Source: Candidatus Aegiribacteria sp. (GTDB lineage: Bacteria; Fermentibacterota; Fermentibacteria; Fermentibacterales; JCC-6). Taken from it: DNA of 63,885 nt. Location: NCBI GenBank assembly GCA_030620995.1, contig JAUXIK010000008.1, positions 1 to 63,885 of the forward strand. Reading direction: 5' to 3'. A program made the position numbers and the translations under genes. Within the stretch, counting starts at the first letter, position 1. The number at the start of each line of letters is the position of its first letter. Of this stretch, positions 8,641 through 17,556 are shown piece by piece. Below the pieces are notes generated by a model. That model ran no database searches and was not told the origin of the DNA. It saw only the letters and a program-made list of their open reading frames with translations.

Positions 8641-9978
8641 TCACTCAAGCCCCTCCACAAGATTTCTGAAATGCTCTCCACGCTCTTCGAAATTCCTGTA
8701 CTGATCGAAGCTGGCGCAGCCTGGTGAAAGAAGTACAACATCACCTTCGTCTGCAAGAATTGTCGCTCTGGCAATTGCTTTTTCCATAACTTCCTCAACG
8801 AATATTTCCGCAGTACCAGCCCACGCTTCCTCAAGTTCAGCAGCTGCTTCTCCTATGAGTATCACAGCTTTGACACGGTCACTGATAAGCTGTCCAGGTA
8901 CGCTGTAATCAGCCTTCTTTGCCTTACCACCTGCTATGAGAATTATTGGCCTTTCAAAGCTCTCTAATGCGACCAGGAGTGAATCAGGATTTGTAGATTT
9001 GGAGTCATTCACAAATTCAACTCCATTGATTTTCCTTATACGCTCAATTCTGTGAGGTACTCCTGAAAAAGTGGTCAGGCCCTCAATCATCTCCCCTGCT
9101 TCCAATCCTGCTTTCCTGGCCAGGCACGCAACAGCAAGCGCATTAGCAAGATTATGGGTGCCAGGCAGAGATATCTTTCTGATATCCAATACAAACCGTT
9201 CTACGTCAGAGCTTGCAAGAAAGAGTGAATTGCCTTCAACGAACGCGCCGTCTCGAACACTTTTTCCAATTCCGAAAAACCATTCCAGACCCATTGTCCT
9301 GCCGGCAAGCGGTACCGAACCAGCATCATCTCTGTTAAGCACAAGTACGTCAGTATCATGCTGATTCATGAAAATCCCCGCCTTGGCGTTCCTGTAGCTT
9401 TCAATATCGCCATGACGCTGAAGATGATCAGGAGTAACATTAAGTATGGCTGCGGCAAACGGGCGGAATGTCTTGATAGTCTGTAGCTGGTAACTGCTGA
9501 CTTCAAGTACGAAGAATTCAGCATCGCTGTTTTCCAGCACAGCGGTACTGAATGGAAATCCCGTATTCCCCGCAACGCAGGCATTCACTCCTGCCTTGCG
9601 AAGAGTGTATCCAAGCCATTCGGCAGTAGTCGTTTTTCCATTTGAACCTGTTACTGCAATTACAGGGATTTCAGTATGACGAAAAGCGAGTTCGATCTCT
9701 CCGATTACTGGCAGCCCCATCCCGCTTGCCTTTGTGGGAACTTCTGACTCAGGATGTATACCGGGACTGATAACAAGCCCATCAAGAAATTCAAGGCTGC
9801 TGATAATCCTGTCACCGGTAATTATCCTGTCACAGGCTGCACAGGGTTCAATATCAGAACGATCATCAAGTCCGGTGACGGAAAAACCTCTGCTTTTCAG
9901 GAGTGCTGCGGCGGCCCTGCCGCTCAGTCCGAGACCGAGTACTCCCGCATTTCGACCACCGTCAGTCCAGTATCCCAT
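8641..9978 (-). CDS. murD: UDP-N-acetylmuramoyl-L-alanine--D-glutamate ligase MurD
   Basis: Cytoplasmic ligase adding D-glutamate to UDP-MurNAc-L-Ala. It has 445 residues, with the N-terminal GLGLSGRAAA loop (15-24), the P-loop GSNGKTTTAE (111-120), the NVTPDHLQRH segment typical of MurD and FVNDSKSTNPDS in the C-terminal domain. ATG at 9978 has AAGGTGA just upstream, and it lies 3 bp after the mraY stop. Length is normal. Confidence 0.96.
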   Translation of the reverse strand: MGYWTDGGRNAGVLGLGLSGRAAAALLKSRGFSVTGLDDRSDIEPCAACDRIITGDRIISSLEFLDGLVISPGIHPESEVPTKASGMGLPVIGEIELAFRHTEIPVIAVTGSNGKTTTAEWLGYTLRKAGVNACVAGNTGFPFSTAVLENSDAEFFVLEVSSYQLQTIKTFRPFAAAILNVTPDHLQRHGDIESYRNAKAGIFMNQHDTDVLVLNRDDAGSVPLAGRTMGLEWFFGIGKSVRDGAFVEGNSLFLASSDVERFVLDIRKISLPGTHNLANALAVACLARKAGLEAGEMIEGLTTFSGVPHRIERIRKINGVEFVNDSKSTNPDSLLVALESFERPIILIAGGKAKKADYSVPGQLISDRVKAVILIGEAAAELEEAWAGTAEIFVEEVMEKAIARATILADEGDVVLLSPGCASFDQYRNFEERGEHFRNLVEGLE

Positions 9979-9981
9979 GTA

Positions 9982-11142
9982 TCACCTTATCTTCAATGTA
10001 GTTAGACCCAGAAGTCCAAGTATCACAGCAATTATCCAGAATCGGACGACAACTTTACTTTCCATCCATCCGAGCAGTTCGAAATGGTGATGAACAGGTG
10101 CCATTTTAAAAACACGTTTACCCGTCCGTTTGAACCAGCTGACCTGTATTACCACGCTCAACACTTCCGCAACAAAGACTCCGCCAACCAGGAAAAGAAG
10201 CAATTCGTTTTTCGTGATAACGGCCATTGACCCTATGGCTCCACCGAGAGCCAGAGAGCCGGTATCTCCCATAAAAACAGATGCTGGAGGAGCATTGAAC
10301 CACAGAAAACCAAGGCATGCGCCGGCCATTGCCCCTGCGAATACTGAAACTTCACCAACACCGGGCAGGTAGGAAAACTGCAGGTAATCAGCGAATCTGA
10401 TATGCCCCAGCAGATAAGCCATCACACCGAAAGCAATGATGGAAACCAGACTCACTCCGGTAGCCAGACCATCAAGCCCGTCTGTCAGATTGACGGCATT
10501 AGCGCTTCCTGCCAGAACCAGAGCAACAAACAGGATGTACCAGATTCCAAGATCTATCCTTGTTTCCTTCAGAAATGGAACAGTTGTCTCGGTAGGGGTT
10601 ATGTCTATTTCATCTTTCGATTCAAGATCAATTGTGCGAATAGAAGGGACTATCGATGGATGAGAAGGCTGATCTCCCGGAACTGCCGGGCTGAAACAGA
10701 GCCATGCGCCCAGTGCAAAACCAAGAATGAACTGACCTATGAGTTTGTACTTCCCGATCAAGCCTTTTGAACAGTGCCTGATTACTTTCAGGTAATCATC
10801 CAGCAGGCCGATCAGCCCCATCCATATTGTTGAGATCAGAACAACCATGAGTGCTCTGTTTCCAAGCCTGCCCCAGAGGAGAACCGGTATCAGTACTGAC
10901 GCAAGTATGAGAAGTCCTCCCATTGTGGGAGTACCCCGCTTTTTGAAGTGGCTTTCCGGACCATCATCGCGAACAGTCTGACCGATCTGATGTCTTTTCA
11001 GAAACTTAATAACAAAAGGTCCTGCCGCAAACGCAATTATCAATGCGGTTACAGTGGCTCCTGCAGCCCGGAATGTAATGTACCCGAAGAGGTTGAAAAG
11101 CGAAATGGAATCTCTCAGGGGGTACAGAATCCAGTACAACAT
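9982..11142 (-). CDS. mraY: Phospho-N-acetylmuramoyl-pentapeptide-transferase MraY
   Basis: Inner-membrane enzyme transferring phospho-MurNAc-pentapeptide to undecaprenyl phosphate to make lipid I. The 386-residue protein has ten or so hydrophobic segments and the expected acidic and basic landmarks: RDDGPESHFKKRGTPTMGG, LIGLLDDYLKV, NAVNLTDGLDGLA, FMGDTGSL and the cytoplasmic PVHHHFE histidine motif. A 40-residue hydrophilic insertion with TTVPFLKE separates two membrane segments, a normal feature of long MraY forms. The start codon overlaps the murF stop by one base (TGATG). Confidence 0.97.
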   Translation of the reverse strand: MLYWILYPLRDSISLFNLFGYITFRAAGATVTALIIAFAAGPFVIKFLKRHQIGQTVRDDGPESHFKKRGTPTMGGLLILASVLIPVLLWGRLGNRALMVVLISTIWMGLIGLLDDYLKVIRHCSKGLIGKYKLIGQFILGFALGAWLCFSPAVPGDQPSHPSIVPSIRTIDLESKDEIDITPTETTVPFLKETRIDLGIWYILFVALVLAGSANAVNLTDGLDGLATGVSLVSIIAFGVMAYLLGHIRFADYLQFSYLPGVGEVSVFAGAMAGACLGFLWFNAPPASVFMGDTGSLALGGAIGSMAVITKNELLLFLVGGVFVAEVLSVVIQVSWFKRTGKRVFKMAPVHHHFELLGWMESKVVVRFWIIAVILGLLGLTTLKIR

Positions 11143-12455
11143 CAGTTATCCTCCTCCATTAGCCGTACAAGCTCACTGAGCCTGATCGCGTTGGATCCTT
11201 TTACAAGTACCGTGCATCCGGGCGTAACAGTCTCCCGCAATATTGAAAGAGCATCAAGCCAGTCTTCAGCGGAAAACACATCTGTGTGAACAACTGTACT
11301 TTTAACGGAATTGTACAGATCACCTGTAAGGATCAAGAATTTCAATCCAAGGGAATCGGCTGTTTCAAGCACCTGGCGATGGAACTCCTGAGCCCTTTCT
11401 CCAAGCTCAAGCATATCTCCGAGAACAGCAGCGCGGTCTCCTGCGATGTTTCCCAATACATTCAGACATGCTCTGGTGGAATCAGGATTTGCATTGTAAC
11501 TCTCGTCCAGAATCGTTACATCTCCAGCTTCGACAATCCTTCCTCTTCCGGCATCCGGAGAAACATTCTCCATCGCTCTTATGGCCGCCTTCGGAGAAAC
11601 TCCAAAAACCTCCGCCATCAGTACTGCAGAAACAGCGTTTGAAGCATTGTGATCACCCGCAAGCTGAAGATTCAGTTTGATGTCCCACGGATACAGTCTG
11701 CAGGAATCGCCATCATTTGTGAACCATGCATTCCCATTTTCTCCGAAGTATCTGATTGAAAGATTACGGTCCAGCGCGGCCTCTCTCAGAATGGGCTCAC
11801 CAGCCGGTATTACACATGTTCCTCCCGGCTCTGTTGTCTGAATTACTTCAGCCTTTGCCTTTGCAATGCATTCGCGAGAGGGGAAAAATTCCAGGTGAGC
11901 AAGGCCTACGTTTGTAATCAGGCAGTCAGTGGGTGATGCAATACTTCCGAGCAGAGTCAGCTCACCGGCATGATTCATGCCCATTTCGAGGATAATTATT
12001 GAAGGAGGAGGATCAGGAATGTTGAGAATTGTCATTGGGAGACCAAGCTGGTTATTAAGATTCCCGCTGGTGCTGAATACATCATGAGACGTCCTGAGAG
12101 CAGCGGAAAGCAGCTGCCTGGTAGTTGTCTTGCCGCTTGAGCCGGTTATGGCAATTACTCTCGAATCGAGTTGCTGGCGACGCCATTTCGCTGCATCCAG
12201 CAATGCCTGCTCAACATTGTCTACAAGGATTATTCCGTCACGTTTCAAACCCCGGGAAACTACTGCATATCCGCCATTATCGATGACTTCATCGACATAA
12301 AGATGCCCGTCGGTTTTCTCTCCTTCGAGGGCGAAGAAGATACTGTTGTTTCCGGACAGGCGGGAATCGATCACCACGTTCTCAATAAATTTGCAGGATG
12401 TCTCCGGAGAAACCCAGCCTCCGGCTGCACGGGCAATGTCTTCAGCCTTCAGCAT
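11142..12455 (-). CDS. murF: UDP-MurNAc-tripeptide--D-alanyl-D-alanine ligase MurF
   Basis: Ligase adding the D-Ala-D-Ala dipeptide to complete the UDP-MurNAc pentapeptide. The 437-residue protein has the P-loop GSSGKTTTRQ (105-114), the GNLNNQLGLP motif that distinguishes MurF, EMGMNHAGE, and LDESYNANPDS in the third domain. ATG at 12455 lies inside the end of murE (7-nt overlap). GGAGGAGGATAAC near its stop doubles as the ribosome site of mraY, a clear sign of coupled translation. Confidence 0.96.
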   Translation of the reverse strand: MLKAEDIARAAGGWVSPETSCKFIENVVIDSRLSGNNSIFFALEGEKTDGHLYVDEVIDNGGYAVVSRGLKRDGIILVDNVEQALLDAAKWRRQQLDSRVIAITGSSGKTTTRQLLSAALRTSHDVFSTSGNLNNQLGLPMTILNIPDPPPSIIILEMGMNHAGELTLLGSIASPTDCLITNVGLAHLEFFPSRECIAKAKAEVIQTTEPGGTCVIPAGEPILREAALDRNLSIRYFGENGNAWFTNDGDSCRLYPWDIKLNLQLAGDHNASNAVSAVLMAEVFGVSPKAAIRAMENVSPDAGRGRIVEAGDVTILDESYNANPDSTRACLNVLGNIAGDRAAVLGDMLELGERAQEFHRQVLETADSLGLKFLILTGDLYNSVKSTVVHTDVFSAEDWLDALSILRETVTPGCTVLVKGSNAIRLSELVRLMEEDN

Positions 12456-13894
12456 TTGAGAACCTTTCTCAGAGCTGCGACAGCTTCTTCACGATCATTG
12501 AAGTGTATCTTCGTCTTCCCCAGTATCTGGTAATCCTCGTGCCCCTTGCCGGCGATAATCACAACGTCTCCGGCAACAGCGGTCTGAAGCGCTGTTTCGA
12601 TGGCGGTTCTTCTGTCCGGTTCAACAATAAGCCCGTCTCTCGACGAGATACCTCCGAGGATATCCTGAATAATCAGATCAGGATCCTCAGTACGCGGGTT
12701 GTCACTTGTGATCACTATGATATCTGCCAGGCTGTCAGCTATCTGTCCCATTAAGGGCCGCTTCGAAACGTCTCTATCTCCGCCGGCACCAAAGACGACT
12801 ATCACCCTGTTTTCAGTGAGTTCTGATGCCTGCTGAAGAATGCGTTTCAACGCATCAGGTGTGTGAGCGTAGTCAACCGCAACCAGGAAATCCTGCCCCA
12901 GTTCAACGGACTCAAATCTTCCGGGCACACCACTGAAATCTTTCATTGATTCTGCAGTAGTGTAAGGATCCAGTCCCAGCGTTACCGCAACGGAAAGAGC
13001 TCCGGCTGCGTTAAAGATATTGAAACGTCCGGGTACATTCATTCGCACCGGAATCTGTTCTCCATCCAACGATAAGCAAAAAGACACCCGTCCGAGTCCA
13101 ACAGAAATGTCTGAAATCCGGAAAGTATCGTTTTCACTGATTCCGAAGGTTTCAGCTCCCTCCAGTAATGGAAATCCTGAAGAATAGGTCCCGATAATTG
13201 CGCTGCCACCCTTTTTAAGCAGGTCAAACAGATGCATCTTGCAATGGAGGTATTCATCCATGGACTCATGGAAATCCAGATGATCCTGACTGATGTTGGT
13301 GAAAAGCCCCACATCGAATCTTACAGAATCGACTCTGGCCAGAGCGAGTGCATGACTGGATACTTCCATAACGCAGCACCTGTCACCTGCAGTCACCATC
13401 TGATTCATCATCTTAGTGGTTTCGAGTGCTCCAGGTGTAGTCATCGAAGCAGTGATATTCCTGCCTCCGATCAGGTGGCCAACGGTACCCATAACACCTG
13501 TCTGAAAGCCATGTTTCTCCAGTATCCAGGCAAGCATCCTTGAAGTGGATGTCTTCCCGTTAGTACCCGTAATACCGATTGAAATGAGGTGATCCCAGGG
13601 ATAATCGAAGAACTTCGCTGAAATAGCCGCAAGCAGTTTTCTGTTGTCTCCGGCAGGATTCACAATCACTCGGGAATCTTCTGAAACATCATGCTCTGTA
13701 ATCACCGCAACAGCACCTCGTTCAAGTGCCTGTCCAACATACTGATGGCCATCAGTGTCAAAACCGGTTACTGCCACGAAAAGAGATCCCGGGGTAACTT
13801 CTCTTGAATCCTCTTCAATGGAAGACACTTCGAGTTCCCTCATCTCATCGGAAACAATGATATCAGCAGCTTCAAGAAGACATTGCAGTTTCAC
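12449..13894 (-). CDS. murE: UDP-MurNAc-L-Ala-D-Glu--2,6-diaminopimelate ligase MurE
   Basis: Ligase that adds the third amino acid of the stem peptide. The 481-residue protein has the P-loop GTNGKTST (110-117), TTPGALE, MEVSSHAL and, in the C-terminal domain, TSDNPRTEDP. DNPR is the motif of meso-diaminopimelate-specific MurE, so the cell wall is expected to be of the DAP type, consistent with a diderm. The start is GTG at 13894, which forms a GTGA overlap with the ftsI stop. In this cluster murE follows ftsI and precedes murF, the standard dcw order. Confidence 0.96.
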   Translation of the reverse strand: MKLQCLLEAADIIVSDEMRELEVSSIEEDSREVTPGSLFVAVTGFDTDGHQYVGQALERGAVAVITEHDVSEDSRVIVNPAGDNRKLLAAISAKFFDYPWDHLISIGITGTNGKTSTSRMLAWILEKHGFQTGVMGTVGHLIGGRNITASMTTPGALETTKMMNQMVTAGDRCCVMEVSSHALALARVDSVRFDVGLFTNISQDHLDFHESMDEYLHCKMHLFDLLKKGGSAIIGTYSSGFPLLEGAETFGISENDTFRISDISVGLGRVSFCLSLDGEQIPVRMNVPGRFNIFNAAGALSVAVTLGLDPYTTAESMKDFSGVPGRFESVELGQDFLVAVDYAHTPDALKRILQQASELTENRVIVVFGAGGDRDVSKRPLMGQIADSLADIIVITSDNPRTEDPDLIIQDILGGISSRDGLIVEPDRRTAIETALQTAVAGDVVIIAGKGHEDYQILGKTKIHFNDREEAVAALRKVLKC

Positions 13895-15612
13895 TCAAAC
13901 ACTCCCGCCATCAGGTCACTTACGGAAAATTGTCTTCCCAGAGCAAGTTCAGGTTCCACCGCGAGTATCCTCGTTACGATTTCAGAGAATACCGGCGCAG
14001 CCGAAGCACTTCCCCACCTGTATTCGAAATCAGGATCATCTATGAGTACGGAAACCACCAGACTGGGGTTCTCAGCCGGAACCATTCCAACGAAAGCACT
14101 CAGATAATCACTTTCTCCACTCATTCTCTCAGCAGTTCCGGTTTTGCCGGCGACACTCACTCCGGCAACTGACGCGGAAGCTCCGGTTCCTTCCTCTACT
14201 ACATATCTAAAAGCACGCCTTACGGTTGCAGCAGTCTCGATAGAGACAGGATGTGATCTGACAATTGATTCTTCAGTTACCCACTGATTCTCACTCCACC
14301 TGGCGTCAAGAAGTCTCGGGTAAAAGAGCGTTCCTCCATTCGCAATCACGCAGTAAGCCAGGGTCAGTTGAAGCGGTGTTACAGTAACTTCCTGTCCGAT
14401 CGCTATCTGTGCTGCGGAAACTCCGGACCATCCTGAAGATCCTGGAAAGGGCACGATCCCTCGAGACTCTCCCGGATACTCGACCATTGTCAACGATCCG
14501 AATCCAAATCGCCTGCAGTAGCTGCTTAAAGTTGTATCCGCAAGCAGACGTGATAACAGGATTGTCCCGACATTACTGGAATTGATGATTACCTGTTCAC
14601 CGGTAAGTATTCCAAATGTATGCGCATCGGAAATATCCTCACCTGCGACAGTGATTCGCCCCTCGCTGCAATCAAAGGTATCATCGAAAGTAATAACACC
14701 TTCTTCAATACATGCTGCATAAACCACAAGTTTAAAGGTTGAACCAGGCTCATGATAACCCTGAAAGCAGTGATTCATGGCGAGAGACCCGTTGTCTGCC
14801 CTTACAGGTACGCTTCCCGCCGCAAGGATTTCACCGGATAACGGATCAATAACCACGGCGGCTGCCCAGTCGCTGTTATATATTTCCATGGCACTTTCAA
14901 GTTCCTCCATTACGATGGACTGAAATCTTGAGTCAAGGGTGAGCATGATATCCTGCCCATCCACAACGGGGATATTATCCGCTTCCGGATCCGTAAGATT
15001 GAATCTGCCGGCAGCACTTTTCTCAATGAAGAGTTTTCCATCCGTACCCTGGAGAGTCGAATTGAACCAGCTCTCAACCCCCTCTGCGCCTTCCCGCGAA
15101 AATCTCCCCACAATACCGGAAGCCATATCACCCATCGGATAGGTTCTCTCCTGCTCGACATTTGCACTTACTCCTATCGGCAAACCGGCGTTCATAAGGC
15201 TGAACGCCTCCTGAAAAGGAACATTTCCCGCAATAATCTGATTACCGGATTGTCTTTCAAGAGGTTGTCTTAAGCCATCGCGTGCGTGCTCTCCAAGAAT
15301 GGAAATAAGGCTGTCGATGCTTGATTCCGCCCCGGCCGGCACTTCAGGCCAATAAACCTGAAAAGTAACCACAGTTCTATTCCCGGCAAGAAGGTAGCCG
15401 TTCCTGTCAAGGATTCTTCCTCTCCTTGCCTCTACATTTATTCGGGTAGTGTGCTGAAAGCATGCTTCATTCAAGTAAAATTCATGATGAACTATCTGGA
15501 TGTTGATAAGTCTGCCCGTTATTACAAGAAAACCAATCAGAACAAAAATCATCAGCATCTGCAATCGCGCAGAACGTCTATCAGGAGATATTTCACTGTT
15601 CCATACAGACAA
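13891..15612 (-). CDS. ftsI: Septal transpeptidase FtsI/PBP3, TTG start
   Basis: Class B penicillin-binding protein that cross-links septal peptidoglycan with FtsW. After a basic cytoplasmic tail and one membrane helix comes the pedestal domain (RRGRILDRNGYLLA), then the transpeptidase with SxxK in PGSTFKLV, SxN in SSNVG and KTG in AGKTGTAE. No PASTA repeats are present. TTG at 15612 is chosen because AAGGAGG (15621-15627) stands 8 bases upstream; it gives 573 residues with a normal N-terminus. The coding start lies inside the end of the ftsL-like gene (20-nt overlap). An open frame to 15708 is an artefact of that overlap. Confidence 0.93.
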   Translation of the reverse strand: MSVWNSEISPDRRSARLQMLMIFVLIGFLVITGRLINIQIVHHEFYLNEACFQHTTRINVEARRGRILDRNGYLLAGNRTVVTFQVYWPEVPAGAESSIDSLISILGEHARDGLRQPLERQSGNQIIAGNVPFQEAFSLMNAGLPIGVSANVEQERTYPMGDMASGIVGRFSREGAEGVESWFNSTLQGTDGKLFIEKSAAGRFNLTDPEADNIPVVDGQDIMLTLDSRFQSIVMEELESAMEIYNSDWAAAVVIDPLSGEILAAGSVPVRADNGSLAMNHCFQGYHEPGSTFKLVVYAACIEEGVITFDDTFDCSEGRITVAGEDISDAHTFGILTGEQVIINSSNVGTILLSRLLADTTLSSYCRRFGFGSLTMVEYPGESRGIVPFPGSSGWSGVSAAQIAIGQEVTVTPLQLTLAYCVIANGGTLFYPRLLDARWSENQWVTEESIVRSHPVSIETAATVRRAFRYVVEEGTGASASVAGVSVAGKTGTAERMSGESDYLSAFVGMVPAENPSLVVSVLIDDPDFEYRWGSASAAPVFSEIVTRILAVEPELALGRQFSVSDLMAGVFE

Positions 15613-15907
15613 ACAGCTCACCTCCTTCTGTATCAGGCCCCAGTTCAACAATCGAAAAATGTTCAAGGGAAATTGGAACCATACCCAGATCAGCGCCAAT
15701 ACTCTCAAGTCTTTCAGGATTCAGAAGCGATGCCCTTTCAACAAGCAGTTCATCTCTTCTCCATCGCAGCTGGCGTCTGATCTCAGTAAGGTTCTTATGC
15801 CTCATTGAAAGAAGAAGTCTCCAGTTGTAAATTCCTGCTTCAAGAACAACCAGAAGAATAAAACCGCCTGCAATAACGAACAGAATTCTGCGAAAATTCT
15901 TTCTCAT
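15593..15907 (-). CDS. ftsL: FtsL-like septum protein
   Basis: A 104-residue protein with a basic start (RKNFRR), one hydrophobic helix at about residues 8-27 and a following stretch rich in R, E, L and Q (LTEIRRQLRWRRDELLVERASL) that looks like a short coiled coil. This topology, and the position between rsmH and ftsI, are those of FtsL, which forms a complex with FtsQ and FtsB at the division site. FtsL sequences are poorly conserved, so the call depends mainly on position and topology. It overlaps rsmH by 4 nt (ATGA) and ftsI by 20 nt. Confidence 0.75.
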   Translation of the reverse strand: MRKNFRRILFVIAGGFILLVVLEAGIYNWRLLLSMRHKNLTEIRRQLRWRRDELLVERASLLNPERLESIGADLGMVPISLEHFSIVELGPDTEGGELFVCMEQ

Positions 15908-16821
15908 AATCGAATTCCCATACGCAATCTTGCAGATCTCGCGCGTGGGTTCTCCCGGCGCTCATTTTCATCGGGAACAATCCACACCGGGGAGAATTGA
16001 CTGTAGTATCCGGAATCTCTAAAAAGCAGTTTAATTTTCCGGTCCTCTAATGAATGAAAAGTAATAAAGGCGATACGCGCTCCGGATTCAGTCCAGGTGT
16101 GAAGATTTTCCAGAAGATTATCCAGCTGATCGAGTTCCCTGTTAACAGCTATTCTCAGAGCCTGAAAAACCCTTGAAAGAACCTTGACAGGATTTCCGCG
16201 TACGCATTCGCGAATGATCAAAGCCAGTTCCTGAGTCGAGTGAAGAGGTCTCTCTCTTACAATAGCTTTCGCGATTCGTCTGCTCCTTCCTTCCTCACCG
16301 TAATTGTAGATGATATCAGCGATTTCACGCTCAGAGCATTTGTTCAGAAGTTCATCTACAGTAGCACCGGACGAGCCGTCGAATCGCATATCCAGCGGTC
16401 CATCTGATCTGTATGAAAACCCTCTTGATGAGTCGTCCAGCTGAATGGAGGAAAGCCCAAGGTCGAATAGAGCACCGGACGCGTATGTAAAACCCATTTC
16501 ACTCATAATAACCGGTATCTCCGTATAGCTGGCCTGCCTGATCGTTATAGCTGAATCCTGACTGAATCTGCCTCTGAGTATTGATATCGCCACGGGATCA
16601 CGATCCACCCCAAGCAGACTCATTTCCGGAAATGCTTCAGCCATAGCAGCCAGGTGACCGCCTGCTCCAGCCGTTCCGTCTACAAGTAATCCTTCTGTTC
16701 TCCCGCCAGAGAGAAAACTGATCACACTACCGAGCAAAACCGGAACATGCGTTCTTATTTCATCCCCGCGGATATGATCGGAACTGTGCAGGTTGCTTCT
16801 GGCAGGACTTTCTGCGCACAT
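15904..16821 (-). CDS. rsmH: 16S rRNA (cytosine-1402-N4)-methyltransferase RsmH
   Basis: S-adenosylmethionine-dependent enzyme that methylates N4 of C1402 in the ribosomal P site. The 305-residue protein shows HVPVLL near the N-terminus, the SAM-binding loop VDGTAGAGGH, LGVDRDP, the family signature FDLGLSSIQLD and the C-terminal ITFHSLEDR. A 20-residue N-terminal extension precedes the conserved start of the domain. GGAGG lies 9 bases before ATG 16821. It is second in the dcw operon, 37 bp after mraZ. Confidence 0.96.
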   Translation of the reverse strand: MCAESPARSNLHSSDHIRGDEIRTHVPVLLGSVISFLSGGRTEGLLVDGTAGAGGHLAAMAEAFPEMSLLGVDRDPVAISILRGRFSQDSAITIRQASYTEIPVIMSEMGFTYASGALFDLGLSSIQLDDSSRGFSYRSDGPLDMRFDGSSGATVDELLNKCSEREIADIIYNYGEEGRSRRIAKAIVRERPLHSTQELALIIRECVRGNPVKVLSRVFQALRIAVNRELDQLDNLLENLHTWTESGARIAFITFHSLEDRKIKLLFRDSGYYSQFSPVWIVPDENERRENPRARSARLRMGIRL

Positions 16822-16858
16822 TGAAACCGACCTCCTGGTTCAAGGGAGTGATTCCAAC

Positions 16859-17299
16859 TCAGTAAATATCTATCTCAATTTCCTCAACTGCTTCTTCCAG
16901 AGAGGATACCTGCTCCTTTTCCCGTCCAGCGTAGCGTTGGGCAGACCAGAGTTCAATTGAATCGAGCAGACCCAGGAAAACAACTTCGTGAGTTATGGAG
17001 GCTATATCAATAAGATCGGATGGGATTGTTATTCTTCCCTGGCCATCGATATAAACCGGTCGGATATACTGAGAAAATTCGCGAATTATATCTCTGTGCT
17101 TTTTGATGTTTCTTGGAAGGGACGCAAGACCTTCCCTGACCTTCTGCCATTTTTCAGGTGGGTAAAGGATCAGGCTTCCTTCCATACCCTTCCCGAGGTA
17201 AAGACCTTCCTTGGGCAACTGCCTGCGGAACTGCGCCGGAACGCTTACCCTGCCCTTGTCATCAAGAGTATGTATATGTTTCCCTGTGTATTCGCTCAT
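16859..17299 (-). CDS. mraZ: Transcriptional regulator MraZ
   Basis: DNA-binding regulator of the dcw cluster that forms ring oligomers and binds tandem TGGGA-type repeats in its own promoter. The 146-residue protein has two SpoVT/AbrB-like halves, with the duplicated signature seen as LDDKGRVSVPAQFRR (12-26) and IDGQGRITIPSDL (84-96). GGAGG at 17307-17311 is 7 bases before the ATG. Candidate operator boxes lie directly upstream (17324-17370). Confidence 0.96.
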   Translation of the reverse strand: MSEYTGKHIHTLDDKGRVSVPAQFRRQLPKEGLYLGKGMEGSLILYPPEKWQKVREGLASLPRNIKKHRDIIREFSQYIRPVYIDGQGRITIPSDLIDIASITHEVVFLGLLDSIELWSAQRYAGREKEQVSSLEEAVEEIEIDIY

Positions 17300-17317
17300 C
17301 CTTTATCCTCCAGCTCA

Positions 17318-17345
17318 ATTCTATCCCACAATATTCCACTGTCAA
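17318..17345 (-). promoter_or_regulatory. Strong sigma70-type promoter of mraZ/dcw operon
   Basis: On the minus strand TTGACA (17340-17345) is separated by 16 bases from TAGAAT (17318-17323). The predicted start of transcription is about 17311, right at the Shine-Dalgarno site, so the mraZ leader would be only about 12 nt. This is the best promoter match in the first 30 kb and probably drives the whole cluster down to the radical SAM gene. Confidence 0.8.
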
Positions 17346-17370
17346 CCCATTCTATGGGATAGTATCCCAC
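17324..17370 (-). promoter_or_regulatory. MraZ-type operator boxes overlapping the dcw promoter
   Basis: Minus-strand hexamers occur at 17324-17329 (GTGGGA), 17334-17339 (GTGGAA), 17345-17350 (ATGGGT) and 17365-17370 (GTGGGA). Spacings are 10, 11 and 20 bp, that is whole helical turns. Tandem GTGGGA-like boxes at one-turn spacing are the known MraZ target. Three boxes lie across the spacer and the -35 edge, so binding should block RNA polymerase. A palindrome TGGGATAGTATCCCA (17355-17369) covers the outermost box. Confidence 0.7.
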
Positions 17371-17556
17371 TCACATAATAGGACATTTCCGCATGAATGT
17401 TATTAGTTATTGATTGATATGATGTTACGCTGTCAAACAGTTAAACTGAGATGGTTGGAAGTGCGACTCCAGATAAAGAGAAGATTCGGTATTTTTATAT
17501 TGGCGGACTCTGAAAAGCATGATTTGTGGGATAACCATCAGAAAATCTTTTACAGA

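Noticed and set aside
17410..17556. A second dcw promoter at TTGACA 17431-17436 (minus strand)
   Set aside because: No acceptable -10 box lies at 16-18 bases, while the promoter at 17318-17345 is much better.
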